The notes beneath the pieces are model-generated. The model was not told where the DNA came from. It saw only the letters and a list, made by a program, of their open reading frames with translations, and did not search any database. Shown here piece by piece: positions 1-5,615 of a stretch of 5,719 bases of DNA (positions are counted from its first letter, which is position 1; every line of letters begins with the position of its first letter). Position numbers and translations under genes: made by a program. The DNA comes from Clostridiales bacterium (GTDB taxonomy: Bacteria; Bacillota; Clostridia; Oscillospirales; CAG-382), in NCBI GenBank assembly GCA_003343885.1, contig QAKH01000050.1:1-5719 (forward strand), read 5' to 3'.

Positions 1-61
1 CTGGGAGAGCATCTGCCTTACAAGCAGAGGGTCACAGGTTCGAGCCCTGTACCCCCCACCA
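1..61 (+). tRNA. tRNA-Val(TAC), 5' end cut by window
   Basis: This is the 3' part of a valine tRNA gene. The anticodon stem (12-16 with 24-28, TCTGC/GCAGA) closes a 7-nt loop, CTTACAA, that places TAC at 19-21; this anticodon reads GUA and, by wobble, other valine codons. The T arm is ACAGG-TTCGAGC-CCTGT (34-50). The 3' acceptor strand ACCCCCC (51-57) is followed by discriminator A58 and an encoded CCA (59-61). About 15 nt are missing to the left: the 5' acceptor strand (expected GGGGGGT) and the first D-stem strand. It is probably the last gene of its transcript, because an intrinsic terminator begins about 20 nt downstream. Confidence 0.95.
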
Positions 62-106
62 CCGGTGTTGATACCGGATATGAAAGCACACATGGAGCGA
101 TATCCG
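62..106 (+). other. Competing stems in the tRNA-Val trailer
   Basis: Between the tRNA 3' end and the terminator there are two further possible stems. The first is CCGGT (62-66) with ACCGG (73-77). The second is CGGATAT (75-81) with ATATCCG (100-106). The second overlaps the first at 75-77, and its 3' strand lies in the terminator loop, giving the order A-B-A'-B' with the terminator stem. The two long stems are immediate neighbours on both sides. A joint pseudoknot is sterically doubtful because no linker separates A' from B', so mutually exclusive folding is more likely. Whether this has any role is unknown. Confidence 0.35.
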
Positions 107-119
107 TGTGTGCTTTTTT
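83..119 (+). terminator. Intrinsic terminator after tRNA-Val
   Basis: A perfect 10-bp stem, AAAGCACACA (83-92) with TGTGTGCTTT (107-116), closes a 14-nt loop and runs into a T6 tract (114-119). This is the expected form of a Rho-independent terminator ending the tRNA-Val transcript and separating it from pyk. The loop carries ATATCCG (100-106), which is complementary to CGGATAT (75-81) just upstream, so folding of this terminator could compete with another stem. Confidence 0.8.
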
Positions 120-147
120 GTGGAAATGGTAATATTAAAAAATTTTT

Positions 148-170
148 CAGCTCCCGAAAACCGGGAGCTG
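148..170. repeat. Perfect 9-bp inverted repeat upstream of pyk
   Basis: CAGCTCCCG (148-156) and CGGGAGCTG (162-170) form a 9-bp GC-rich hairpin with loop AAAAC. On the + strand it is followed by TTATAG, not a clean T tract, so it is a poor terminator for the upstream gene. If pyk transcription starts left of it, for example from the weak extended -10 TGGTAATAT at 127-135, it would be a 5'-leader hairpin. If transcription starts near TATAAA (184-189), it would lie where the -35 region and upstream elements are expected and could be an operator-like site. The sequence does not decide between these. Confidence 0.5.
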
Positions 171-210
171 TTATAGAATGTATTATAAATGTAAAAAATA
201 AGTAAAGCGA

Positions 211-216
211 AAGGAG
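211..216 (+). promoter_or_regulatory. pyk ribosome binding site
   Basis: AAGGAG lies 8 nt before the ATG at 225. It fixes the start of pyk, and the protein begins directly with the conserved N-terminal family sequence (RRTKIVCTLGPAS). No convincing -35/-10 pair was found in the 104 nt between the preceding terminator and this site. Confidence 0.85.
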
Positions 217-224
217 ACGGAGAA

Positions 225-1649
225 ATGAGAAGAACAAAAATTGTTTGTACATTAGGTCCGGCAAGTGACAACGCGCAAATGTTAAGCAAGCTGATAAACT
301 GCGGAATGAATGTTGCAAGACTCAATTTTTCTCACGGAACTCATGAGAGCCACCAAAAGGTTATAGATACGTTCAAAAAGGTGAGAGCAGAGTCGGGAAA
401 GCCGATTGCCTTGCTTTTGGATACAAAAGGACCGGAAATACGCATAAAAACATTTAAAAACGACGAAAAGCCGATACTCAAAGAGGGCGACGAGTTTATT
501 CTCACATCTGAAGAAGTTGAGGGAGACGCTCATAAGGTTTCAGTAACGTATAAAGACTTGCCCGGTCAGCTCTGTCCCGGAAACAAAGTGCTTATTGACG
601 ACGGACGTATAGGACTGCGGGTTGTGAGCTGTACCGACAAAGAGGTTTGCTGCCGCGTTGAAGAGGGCGGACAAATCAGCAGCCGCAAGGGTATAAATAT
701 CCCATACGCACACATTGATATGCCGTATTTGAGCGAGCAAGACAAGTCGGACCTTGTTTTCGGCGTGGAAAACGACGTTGATTTTGTTGCGGCGTCATTT
801 GTTCGCTGCAAGGAAGACGTTATCTCTTTGAGAAAGTTTCTCGACTATCACGGCGGACACCTGATAAAGATAATTTCAAAAATTGAAAACATCGAAGGCG
901 TCAATAATTTTGACGAAATACTTGAGCACTCCGACGGTATCATGATAGCGCGCGGAGATATGGGCGTTGAGGTCGAATACGAAAGACTTCCCGGTATCCA
1001 GAAAAAATTTATCAAGCGCTGCTATAAAGCCGGAAAAATGGTTATAACCGCAACCCAGATGCTCGAATCCATGATACACAACACAACCCCGACAAGAGCC
1101 GAGATAACGGACGTTGCAAACGCTGTTTTTGACGGTACTTCGGCGGTAATGCTGTCAGGGGAAACGGCAATGGGTGATCATCCGGATCTTGTCGTCAAGG
1201 TAATGGCTAAGATAATAAAGCAGGCGGAAAAGGATTACTTTGACATGCAGATGCAGGACGACGGACCGTATGTCGTGGATACTAAAGATAAAACCAACGC
1301 AATATGCGATGCGGCTTGTACTACTGCCAGGGATTTGAACGCAAAGGCTATAATTGCCGTCACCAAATCCGGAAAAACCGCACGCCGTGTATCAAAATTC
1401 AGACCGGTTGAGGCCATTGTCGCCGCAACACCGGAAACTAAAACTTTCCATCAGCTTTCATTGTCATGGGGCGTATATCCCGTGCTTGCCTTAAATCAGG
1501 ACAATGAGGAAAAACTCTTTACTCATGCTGTTGACTGTGCAAAACAAATTGACCTTGTATCAAAAGGCGACACGGTCGTTATAACCGCCGGACTTCCTCT
1601 CAACACTTCCGGTACTACCAATCTTCTCAAAGTGGAAACAGTTTGGTAA
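225..1649 (+). CDS. pyk: Pyruvate kinase
   Basis: Cytoplasmic enzyme of the last glycolytic step: phosphoenolpyruvate plus ADP gives pyruvate plus ATP. The 474-residue protein has the standard layout: TIM-barrel A domain, B domain inserted at about 70-165, and C-terminal effector domain at about 350-474. Visible active-site residues by family alignment are R32, N34 and S36 (ARLNFSHG), the D66-T67-K68-G69-P70-E71-I72-R73 loop, catalytic K219 in IISKIEN, metal ligands E221 and D245 (ARGDMG), and T277 in TATQM. E71 at the position known to separate potassium-dependent from independent enzymes predicts K+ dependence, although the nearby position that is usually Thr is I74. The extra C-terminal PEP-utiliser domain found in some Bacillota pyruvate kinases is absent. 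The gene is probably monocistronic, with its own ribosome binding site and a terminator about 50 nt after the stop. No frameshift or truncation is seen. Confidence 0.98.
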   Translation: MRRTKIVCTLGPASDNAQMLSKLINCGMNVARLNFSHGTHESHQKVIDTFKKVRAESGKPIALLLDTKGPEIRIKTFKNDEKPILKEGDEFILTSEEVEGDAHKVSVTYKDLPGQLCPGNKVLIDDGRIGLRVVSCTDKEVCCRVEEGGQISSRKGINIPYAHIDMPYLSEQDKSDLVFGVENDVDFVAASFVRCKEDVISLRKFLDYHGGHLIKIISKIENIEGVNNFDEILEHSDGIMIARGDMGVEVEYERLPGIQKKFIKRCYKAGKMVITATQMLESMIHNTTPTRAEITDVANAVFDGTSAVMLSGETAMGDHPDLVVKVMAKIIKQAEKDYFDMQMQDDGPYVVDTKDKTNAICDAACTTARDLNAKAIIAVTKSGKTARRVSKFRPVEAIVAATPETKTFHQLSLSWGVYPVLALNQDNEEKLFTHAVDCAKQIDLVSKGDTVVITAGLPLNTSGTTNLLKVETVW

Positions 1650-1693
1650 ACCGTGCTTATAAGGCTTGTTTGGTAGTAAGATAAAAATATTGC

Positions 1694-1741
1694 AAAAAAT
1701 AATCCGTGGGCTTCCGGTATAAGGAAACTCACGGATTTTTT
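1694..1741. terminator. Bidirectional terminator between pyk and dnaX
   Basis: The stem pairs 1701-1715 with 1723-1737 (15 positions, one C-A mismatch and one G-T pair) around the loop GGTATAA. On the + strand it runs into T6 (1736-1741) and would end the pyk transcript. On the - strand the stem is followed by ATTTTTT (1700-1694), so it can also stop transcripts arriving from dnaX. The two operons converge here, which fits a shared terminator. Confidence 0.85.
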
Positions 1742-1772
1742 GCGCTTTAGGCTGTAAAAAAGAAACCGCATT

Positions 1773-1801
1773 ATTATATTTGCTGTCCGAAAAGTCGTAA
1801 A
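1773..1801 (-). promoter_or_regulatory. Possible promoter just after dnaX
   Basis: On the - strand TTTACG (1801-1796) and a consensus TATAAT (1778-1773) are separated by exactly 17 nt. Transcription would start near 1766 and meet the bidirectional terminator after roughly 70 nt, with no room for a credible coding sequence. The -10 match is perfect and the -35 match is 4 of 6. The spacer is AT-rich, so a chance match is quite possible. Confidence 0.3.
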
Positions 1802-1808
1802 GCCGCCT

Positions 1809-3596
1809 TTATAATCCCGAAAGGTCGGGACGCTCCTCTTTTTTTCGATGCGATGTCTGAACAAATTCTACTTTTACCGGCATGCCGAGCAGTTTTGACG
1901 CAATACTTGCGACAAGCGCATTTTTTTCTTTGTCCGTGGAGAGAAGCAGAAATCCCATAGGATTTACGTAAATACGCACCGTGCTGCCGAAAATTTCGGC
2001 GTAAGCTTCAGACAGCATCGAATAGGTGATCATATCGTTGTTCGCTTTTAACTTTTCAAGAAGTTCTCCGAAAGCAAGCATCTCTACGCCTTTTTCCGGT
2101 ACGGCGTCATTTTGCTTTTGTGACGCGTCGTCGCCGGCGCCGGAGCCGGCGGGTCCCTTTACCTTGCCGGAATTGTTTTCAGAAACGTTGTCAGAATCTT
2201 CTCCGTTCGATACCGGTACGGATTTTTCATTCTCACTTTGACTAATCGTCTCTTTATTGCCGGAGGCACTCGACTGAGTGTAGGCTCTTTTCAGCGTATC
2301 CGATATCTCTTTTACGGAAGCGGCGGCGTCATCTATGCCCTGTGAGGTGTCAGAACCGTACTTTGCGGCGTCCGAGCCGGTCTGCCCGGCAGGTTGTGAG
2401 CTTGAGCCGGAATTTCTGTCACTCGATGCACCGGAAAAGGAAAAATTTCCTGACGACAACTTTTCTTCAAGCTCGCTTATCCTAACAGCCAATGCTTCTG
2501 GAGAAGTGTTCATCTTAGGATCGCAAAGCTTGATAAGCATCATCTCGGTAACCGTACGCCTGGAAAGTCCGCTTCTTGCGAGCTTATTCTGCGTCTGCTC
2601 GGTGATATCCAAAGAGTAAAGCAGTCTGTCCTTTGAGAAATTGTCCTCGCAGTCACGCAGCACGGATATGACGTCGGGATCAGCGTCTAACAGCCGGCTG
2701 ACAGAGTTTCCGGCAAATTTTACTATCAGCAGATTGCGGAACATTTCCGCAAGTTCACTGCACAAAACGCTCATATCCTTGCTTGCGTTGTAAATACTGT
2801 CAAGCAGTTCCAAAGCTTTTGCTGTATCTTTTTCGGCAACCGCACGGAGCAAATTCAGAATAGGCGCATTGCCGACTACGCCGAGAGCGGCGGCGGCGGT
2901 ATCTCTGTCAATATCTTTTTTGCCGACAAACAGCTCAAGCATGGAGAGCGCGTCACGCATGGCGCCGGTAGCGAGAAAGGCTATAAGCCGCAGTGCTCCG
3001 TCGGTAATGCCGATGTTCTCGCTGTCTGAAATCATTCTGAGTCTCGGCAGCATGGTTTCAGGCGAAATACGGTGAAAATCGAAGCGTTTACAGCGTGACA
3101 GAATGGTCGCCGGAATTTTATTGAGTTCAGTAGTAGCAAGTATAAACATGACGTGCGCCGGCGGTTCCTCAAGGGTTTTGAGGAGGGCGTTAAAGGCGCC
3201 GGTCGACAGCATGTGTACCTCGTCGATGATGTATACACGCTTTTTCATTTCAATAGGGGCAAAGGACACCTTTTCGCAAAGGTCTCTTATATCCTCTACC
3301 CTGTTATTTGAAGCCGCGTCCATTTCGATAATATCGTATGAGTCGTCAAAAGCGAGGCATGCCGGGCACTTTCCGCAGGGATCTCCGCCTTGCGGATTTT
3401 CGCAGTTTACAGCTTTTGCGAGAATTTTAGCGCAGGTCGTTTTGCCGGTTCCTCTGGAGCCGCAGAAAAGGTAGGCATGAGAAACAGAATGTCCCTCAAC
3501 CTCACTTCGCAAAACTTTTGTGATATGCTCCTGACCGATGACGTCTGCGAATACCGACGGCCGCCATTTACGGTATAATGCGATATATTCGGACAT
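1809..3596 (-). CDS. dnaX: DNA polymerase III subunit tau/gamma (clamp loader)
   Basis: ATPase subunit of the clamp loader that places the sliding clamp on primed DNA; in the tau form it also links to the polymerase. The ATG at 3596 (595 residues) is chosen because AAAGGGAGG ends 6 nt upstream and the protein opens with the conserved MSEYIALYRKWRP. An ATG 24 nt further up would put this ribosome binding site inside the gene. Visible motifs are Walker A GSRGTGKTT (46-54), zinc cysteines C65, C74, C77 and C80, Walker B with DEVH (125-128), sensor 1 near LATTE (153-157), arginine finger R168 in LSRC, and sensor 2 GAMRDALS (211-218). The collar domain runs to about 370. A Ser/Gly/Asp/Asn-rich, probably disordered linker covers about 381-503, and a folded C-terminal domain about 506-590. 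Two in-frame -1 slippery heptamers lie in the linker and could yield a shorter gamma-like product. It is the last gene of the ecfT-truA-dnaX transcript; recR, a common neighbour, is absent. Confidence 0.97.
   Translation of the reverse strand: MSEYIALYRKWRPSVFADVIGQEHITKVLRSEVEGHSVSHAYLFCGSRGTGKTTCAKILAKAVNCENPQGGDPCGKCPACLAFDDSYDIIEMDAASNNRVEDIRDLCEKVSFAPIEMKKRVYIIDEVHMLSTGAFNALLKTLEEPPAHVMFILATTELNKIPATILSRCKRFDFHRISPETMLPRLRMISDSENIGITDGALRLIAFLATGAMRDALSMLELFVGKKDIDRDTAAAALGVVGNAPILNLLRAVAEKDTAKALELLDSIYNASKDMSVLCSELAEMFRNLLIVKFAGNSVSRLLDADPDVISVLRDCEDNFSKDRLLYSLDITEQTQNKLARSGLSRRTVTEMMLIKLCDPKMNTSPEALAVRISELEEKLSSGNFSFSGASSDRNSGSSSQPAGQTGSDAAKYGSDTSQGIDDAAASVKEISDTLKRAYTQSSASGNKETISQSENEKSVPVSNGEDSDNVSENNSGKVKGPAGSGAGDDASQKQNDAVPEKGVEMLAFGELLEKLKANNDMITYSMLSEAYAEIFGSTVRIYVNPMGFLLLSTDKEKNALVASIASKLLGMPVKVEFVQTSHRKKEERPDLSGL
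2107..2160 (-). other. Candidate -1 frameshift site in dnaX
   Basis: On the mRNA strand the in-frame heptamer A AAG GGA (2160-2154, codons Lys480-Gly481) is followed after 2 nt by a 7-bp all-GC stem, CGCCGGC (2151-2145) with GCCGGCG (2138-2132), loop TCCGGC. After a -1 slip Lys-tRNA could re-pair on AAA and Gly-tRNA on GGG. The -1 frame then gives TRRLRRRRRRVTKAK and a TGA at 2109-2107, for a product of about 496 residues lacking the C-terminal domain. Heptamer plus hairpin plus a nearby stop resembles the E. coli dnaX gamma signal. The 2-nt spacer is shorter than usual, and no strong Shine-Dalgarno-like stimulator is seen upstream (only AAGG). Confidence 0.35.
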
Positions 3597-3602
3597 TGAA
3601 AA

Positions 3603-3611
3603 CCTCCCTTT
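3603..3611 (-). promoter_or_regulatory. dnaX ribosome binding site
   Basis: AAAGGGAGG on the - strand ends 6 nt before the ATG at 3596. It decides the start against the in-frame ATG at 3620, which lies upstream of it and has no ribosome binding site of its own. It sits in the 56-nt gap after truA, where I see no convincing promoter or terminator. Confidence 0.85.
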
Positions 3612-3652
3612 CGTGCGCATGCGCTTTGCAGGACAGTATGCTCATCATAATG

Positions 3653-4501
3653 TCAGTAAACAATCCTGTTGAGATATAACCCGCATGCCGGAGCGGTATC
3701 GCCGGCGCCGGAGCGCTTTCCGTTAAGGATTATTTTTGAAATATCTCCCTTGCCGAGCTTTCCGGCACAGGCAGAGACGTATGTTCCAACCATAATACGG
3801 ACCATATTGTATAAAAAACCGTCGGCGCATACACGCACCGTGACAAGCTCGTCCTGTCGTGAAACGTCGAAATATTCGACGGTACGGACAGTGTCGTCGG
3901 TTATTTTTGAGCCCTTAGACATAAACGCACGGAAATCGTGCGTTCCGCAGAATTCTTCGCCGACAAAGCTAAGCGCGTCAATGTCGATTTCATACGGATA
4001 ATGCCACGCATATCCTTCGTAAAACGGATTAAGATACGGCGCATTCCATATTTTATAAATATATTCTTTCTTTATGCAGCTGTACCTTGCGTGAAAGTCT
4101 GCCGGCACGCTTACAGCGTTTTTTACTGCGATAGATGAGCCGTGAAGTTGCGCGTTCAGAGCCTGGGGCAGCCTTTCGGACGGTATTAAAACTCCGTCGG
4201 AGCTCATGTGAAAAACGTAGTTGTTTGCGTGTACCCCCGCGTCAGTCCGTGAACAGCCGCTTATATCCGGTCTGAAGCCGAGAAGCATTTCGAGTGCGTC
4301 CTGCATTCTTTGCTGTACGCTTAAGGCATTTTTCTGCACCTGCCAGCCGCAGTACTTTGTGCCGTCATACATTATGGTTACAGCGATTCTGTGAGGCTCT
4401 GCGTCCATAAAATTAACTTTGGGAAATTCTCCGGAGACCCCGGGTAGCCTGCCTTGAAAAGCTGTCGGCTTTGCAATTTTGTCGTTTTCGGGTTCAGTCA
4501 T
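3653..4501 (-). CDS. truA: tRNA pseudouridine(38-40) synthase TruA
   Basis: Cytoplasmic RNA-modifying enzyme that converts uridines 38-40 of the tRNA anticodon arm to pseudouridine, which supports accurate decoding. Family motifs are IMYDGTKYCGWQ (43-54), the catalytic loop SGCSRTDAGVHA with nucleophile D87 and R85, KKEYIYKI with the conserved Tyr147 (144-151), DGFLYNMVRIMVG (227-239) and APACGLYL (270-277). The start at 4501 has AGAGGA 7 nt upstream. It gives 282 residues, longer than the usual 245-260, because about 35 polar residues precede the family core, which begins near residue 37. An internal Met32 would give a standard length but has no well-placed ribosome binding site. It begins 15 nt after the ecfT stop and is clearly co-transcribed with it. 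Confidence 0.96.
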   Translation of the reverse strand: MTEPENDKIAKPTAFQGRLPGVSGEFPKVNFMDAEPHRIAVTIMYDGTKYCGWQVQKNALSVQQRMQDALEMLLGFRPDISGCSRTDAGVHANNYVFHMSSDGVLIPSERLPQALNAQLHGSSIAVKNAVSVPADFHARYSCIKKEYIYKIWNAPYLNPFYEGYAWHYPYEIDIDALSFVGEEFCGTHDFRAFMSKGSKITDDTVRTVEYFDVSRQDELVTVRVCADGFLYNMVRIMVGTYVSACAGKLGKGDISKIILNGKRSGAGDTAPACGLYLNRIVY

Positions 4502-4508
4502 AATAATA

Positions 4509-4514
4509 TCCTCT
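4509..4514 (-). promoter_or_regulatory. truA ribosome binding site
   Basis: AGAGGA on the - strand lies 7 nt before the ATG at 4501, inside the 15-nt gap between ecfT and truA. It supports the long TruA with the N-terminal extension over an internal start at Met32. Confidence 0.7.
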
Positions 4515-4516
4515 TA

Positions 4517-5335
4517 CTAAACTGCGGCAGGAAGGTATTGATTGAAAAACATATTGACAAAGGGGAGAAGCGCTAAAAACAGTATGAAAACATAGTCCTT
4601 TACAGTAAGTTTGAGAATCTTCATACGGGTTCTTCCTTTTCCTCCGCGGTAAAGACGGCACTCCATGGCAGATGCCAGCTCGTCGGCACGTCTGAACGCC
4701 GACACAAACAGAGGAACAAGAATGGGTACAAGGGCTTTTACACGTTTCATAAGGCTTCCGGTTTCAAAATCAGCTCCGCGAGCCTTTTGCGCGGACATTA
4801 TCTTGTCTGTTTCTTCAAGCAAAGTAGGTATGAAGCGCAATGCGATAGACATCATCATGGAAAATTCGTGTACCGGAAGCTTAATTGCCGCAAGCGGACT
4901 TAACAGACGTTCAATTGCATCAGTAAGCGCAACGGGAGAGGTTGTATACGTGAGAAGTACGAAAGTGGTGATTATAAGGCTTATGATACGCAGCGCCATA
5001 AGCAGTGCGTATATTACGCCTTCAAGGTATATATTTATTATCCAAAAGCTTACAAGCAGCGTATCTCCGGTAGTCCAAAGCATGTTGGCAATCATTGTGA
5101 AAGCTAAAATAAATACGACGGGCTTTAAGCTTTTAAGTATTACAGAAAAGTGTATTCGTGAAATGGCGATTAACAAAATGCTGAGAGCAAAAACCATAGC
5201 AAATCCGGCATAGGTTTTTGATGTAAATATGGTAACTATCAAAAGAATTATTGAAATTATTTTTATTCTTGGGTCAAGTCTATGGATCAGGGAATTGCCC
5301 GGAAAAAACTGTCCCAGTGTGATGTCGGATAGCAT
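4517..5335 (-). CDS. ecfT: ECF transporter transmembrane subunit EcfT
   Basis: Integral membrane scaffold of energy-coupling factor transporters. It joins the two ATPases (EcfA1, EcfA2) to interchangeable substrate-binding S subunits for vitamins and other micronutrients. The 272-residue length and the opening MLSDITLGQFFPGNSLIHRLDPR are typical. Hydrophobic segments appear at about 24-40, 42-58, 70-88, 104-130 and 246-264. The cytosolic coupling region carries the first signature AQKARGADF (182-190) and the second as AMECRLYRGG (223-232). The second keeps the arginine (R227) but has C-R-L where A-R-G is common. The start has AAAGGA 9 nt upstream. It is the first gene of its operon, directly behind a promoter, and no ecfA gene lies within the 384 nt upstream that can be seen. 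The ATPases must therefore be encoded elsewhere. Confidence 0.95.
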   Translation of the reverse strand: MLSDITLGQFFPGNSLIHRLDPRIKIISIILLIVTIFTSKTYAGFAMVFALSILLIAISRIHFSVILKSLKPVVFILAFTMIANMLWTTGDTLLVSFWIINIYLEGVIYALLMALRIISLIITTFVLLTYTTSPVALTDAIERLLSPLAAIKLPVHEFSMMMSIALRFIPTLLEETDKIMSAQKARGADFETGSLMKRVKALVPILVPLFVSAFRRADELASAMECRLYRGGKGRTRMKILKLTVKDYVFILFLALLPFVNMFFNQYLPAAV

Positions 5336-5344
5336 ATATTATCG

Positions 5345-5350
5345 TCCTTT
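5345..5350 (-). promoter_or_regulatory. ecfT ribosome binding site
   Basis: AAAGGA on the - strand lies 9 nt before the ATG at 5335 and agrees with the family start (MLSDITLGQ). Confidence 0.75.
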
Positions 5351-5386
5351 CGGAGAGAAAAGTTCATTTTTAAATAATTACATTAC

Positions 5387-5415
5387 AGTATATCATATAT
5401 TTTTGAATTATCCAA
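5387..5415 (-). promoter_or_regulatory. Promoter of the ecfT-truA-dnaX operon
   Basis: On the - strand TTGGAT (5415-5410) is separated by 17 nt from TATACT (5392-5387), which matches 5 of 6 -10 bases. A TG dinucleotide one base upstream of the -10 hexamer (5395-5394) makes it an extended -10 promoter. Transcription would start near 5380, giving a leader of about 45 nt before ecfT. The position between a leftward terminator and the ribosome binding site is exactly where an operon promoter is expected. No operator or riboswitch is evident in the short leader. Confidence 0.65.
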
Positions 5416-5444
5416 TAATTTTTATATAAATAATTTGCAAAACG

Positions 5445-5477
5445 AAAAAAAGCCGCACGGAATAAAGGAATGCGGCT
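5445..5477 (-). terminator. Leftward intrinsic terminator before ecfT promoter
   Basis: On the - strand AGCCGCA (5477-5471) pairs with TGCGGCT (5457-5451) over 7 bp with a 13-nt loop, and T7 (5451-5445) follows. It insulates the ecfT promoter from transcription arriving from the right. The tRNA-Thr gene already has its own terminator about 170 nt upstream, so this second one either catches read-through or ends a separate short transcript. Confidence 0.75.
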
Positions 5478-5615
5478 AACAGCTGAAAAATATTTTTAGC
5501 TTGTCTTAGAACAGTAAACAGGTTTGGCTGAAACGGGAAGCGGAAACAACAAAATGTCCGCTTAAAGATAAAAGGGCAGGGGAGAAGAAAATTTGTCGGC
5601 GCTTTTTACAGCAAT
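5478..5615. other. Gene-free spacer with inverted repeats
   Basis: The stretch from 5336 to 5647 holds no convincing coding sequence on either strand. Besides the ecfT promoter and two terminators it has several inverted repeats. AAGCGGA (5538-5544) and TCCGCTT (5557-5563) pair around a 12-nt loop. AGCT (5481-5484) and AGCT (5498-5501) flank AAAAATATTTTT. GGCG-TTTTTA (5598-5608) can pair with TAAAAA-CGCC (5615-5625), which overlaps one strand of the tRNA-Thr terminator. A small leftward RNA ending at the 5445-5477 terminator is conceivable, but no good promoter for it was found. Confidence 0.4.

Noticed and set aside
1815..1830. A small inverted repeat TCCCGA/TCGGGA at the dnaX stop codon.
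   Set aside because: A 6-bp stem with a 4-nt loop and no T tract after it; the real terminator lies about 70 nt downstream.
1523..1864. A 113-codon - strand open frame across the pyk end, the terminator and the dnaX end.
   Set aside because: It crosses a clear bidirectional terminator and two conserved genes, shows no ribosome binding site and has no recognisable motif.
1920..1926. A third in-frame slippery heptamer, A AAA AAT, near the end of dnaX (codons 557-559).
   Set aside because: The -1 frame stays open past the dnaX stop and would only alter the last residues, with no adjacent stem, so it does not fit a tau/gamma switch.
3615..3624. The palindrome GCGCATGCGC between truA and dnaX.
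   Set aside because: It has no hairpin loop and no T tract, and a short alternating purine-pyrimidine palindrome of this kind is weak evidence for a site.
3629..3660. A possible internal promoter before dnaX (TTTACT with TACTGT).
   Set aside because: The -10 matches only 3 of 6 consensus bases, so operon transcription from the ecfT promoter is the simpler reading.
4665..5213. A 182-codon open frame on the + strand opposite ecfT.
   Set aside because: It lies wholly within ecfT on the other strand, has low-complexity Ser/Arg/Ile-rich content and no family motif, and is a shadow of the real gene.
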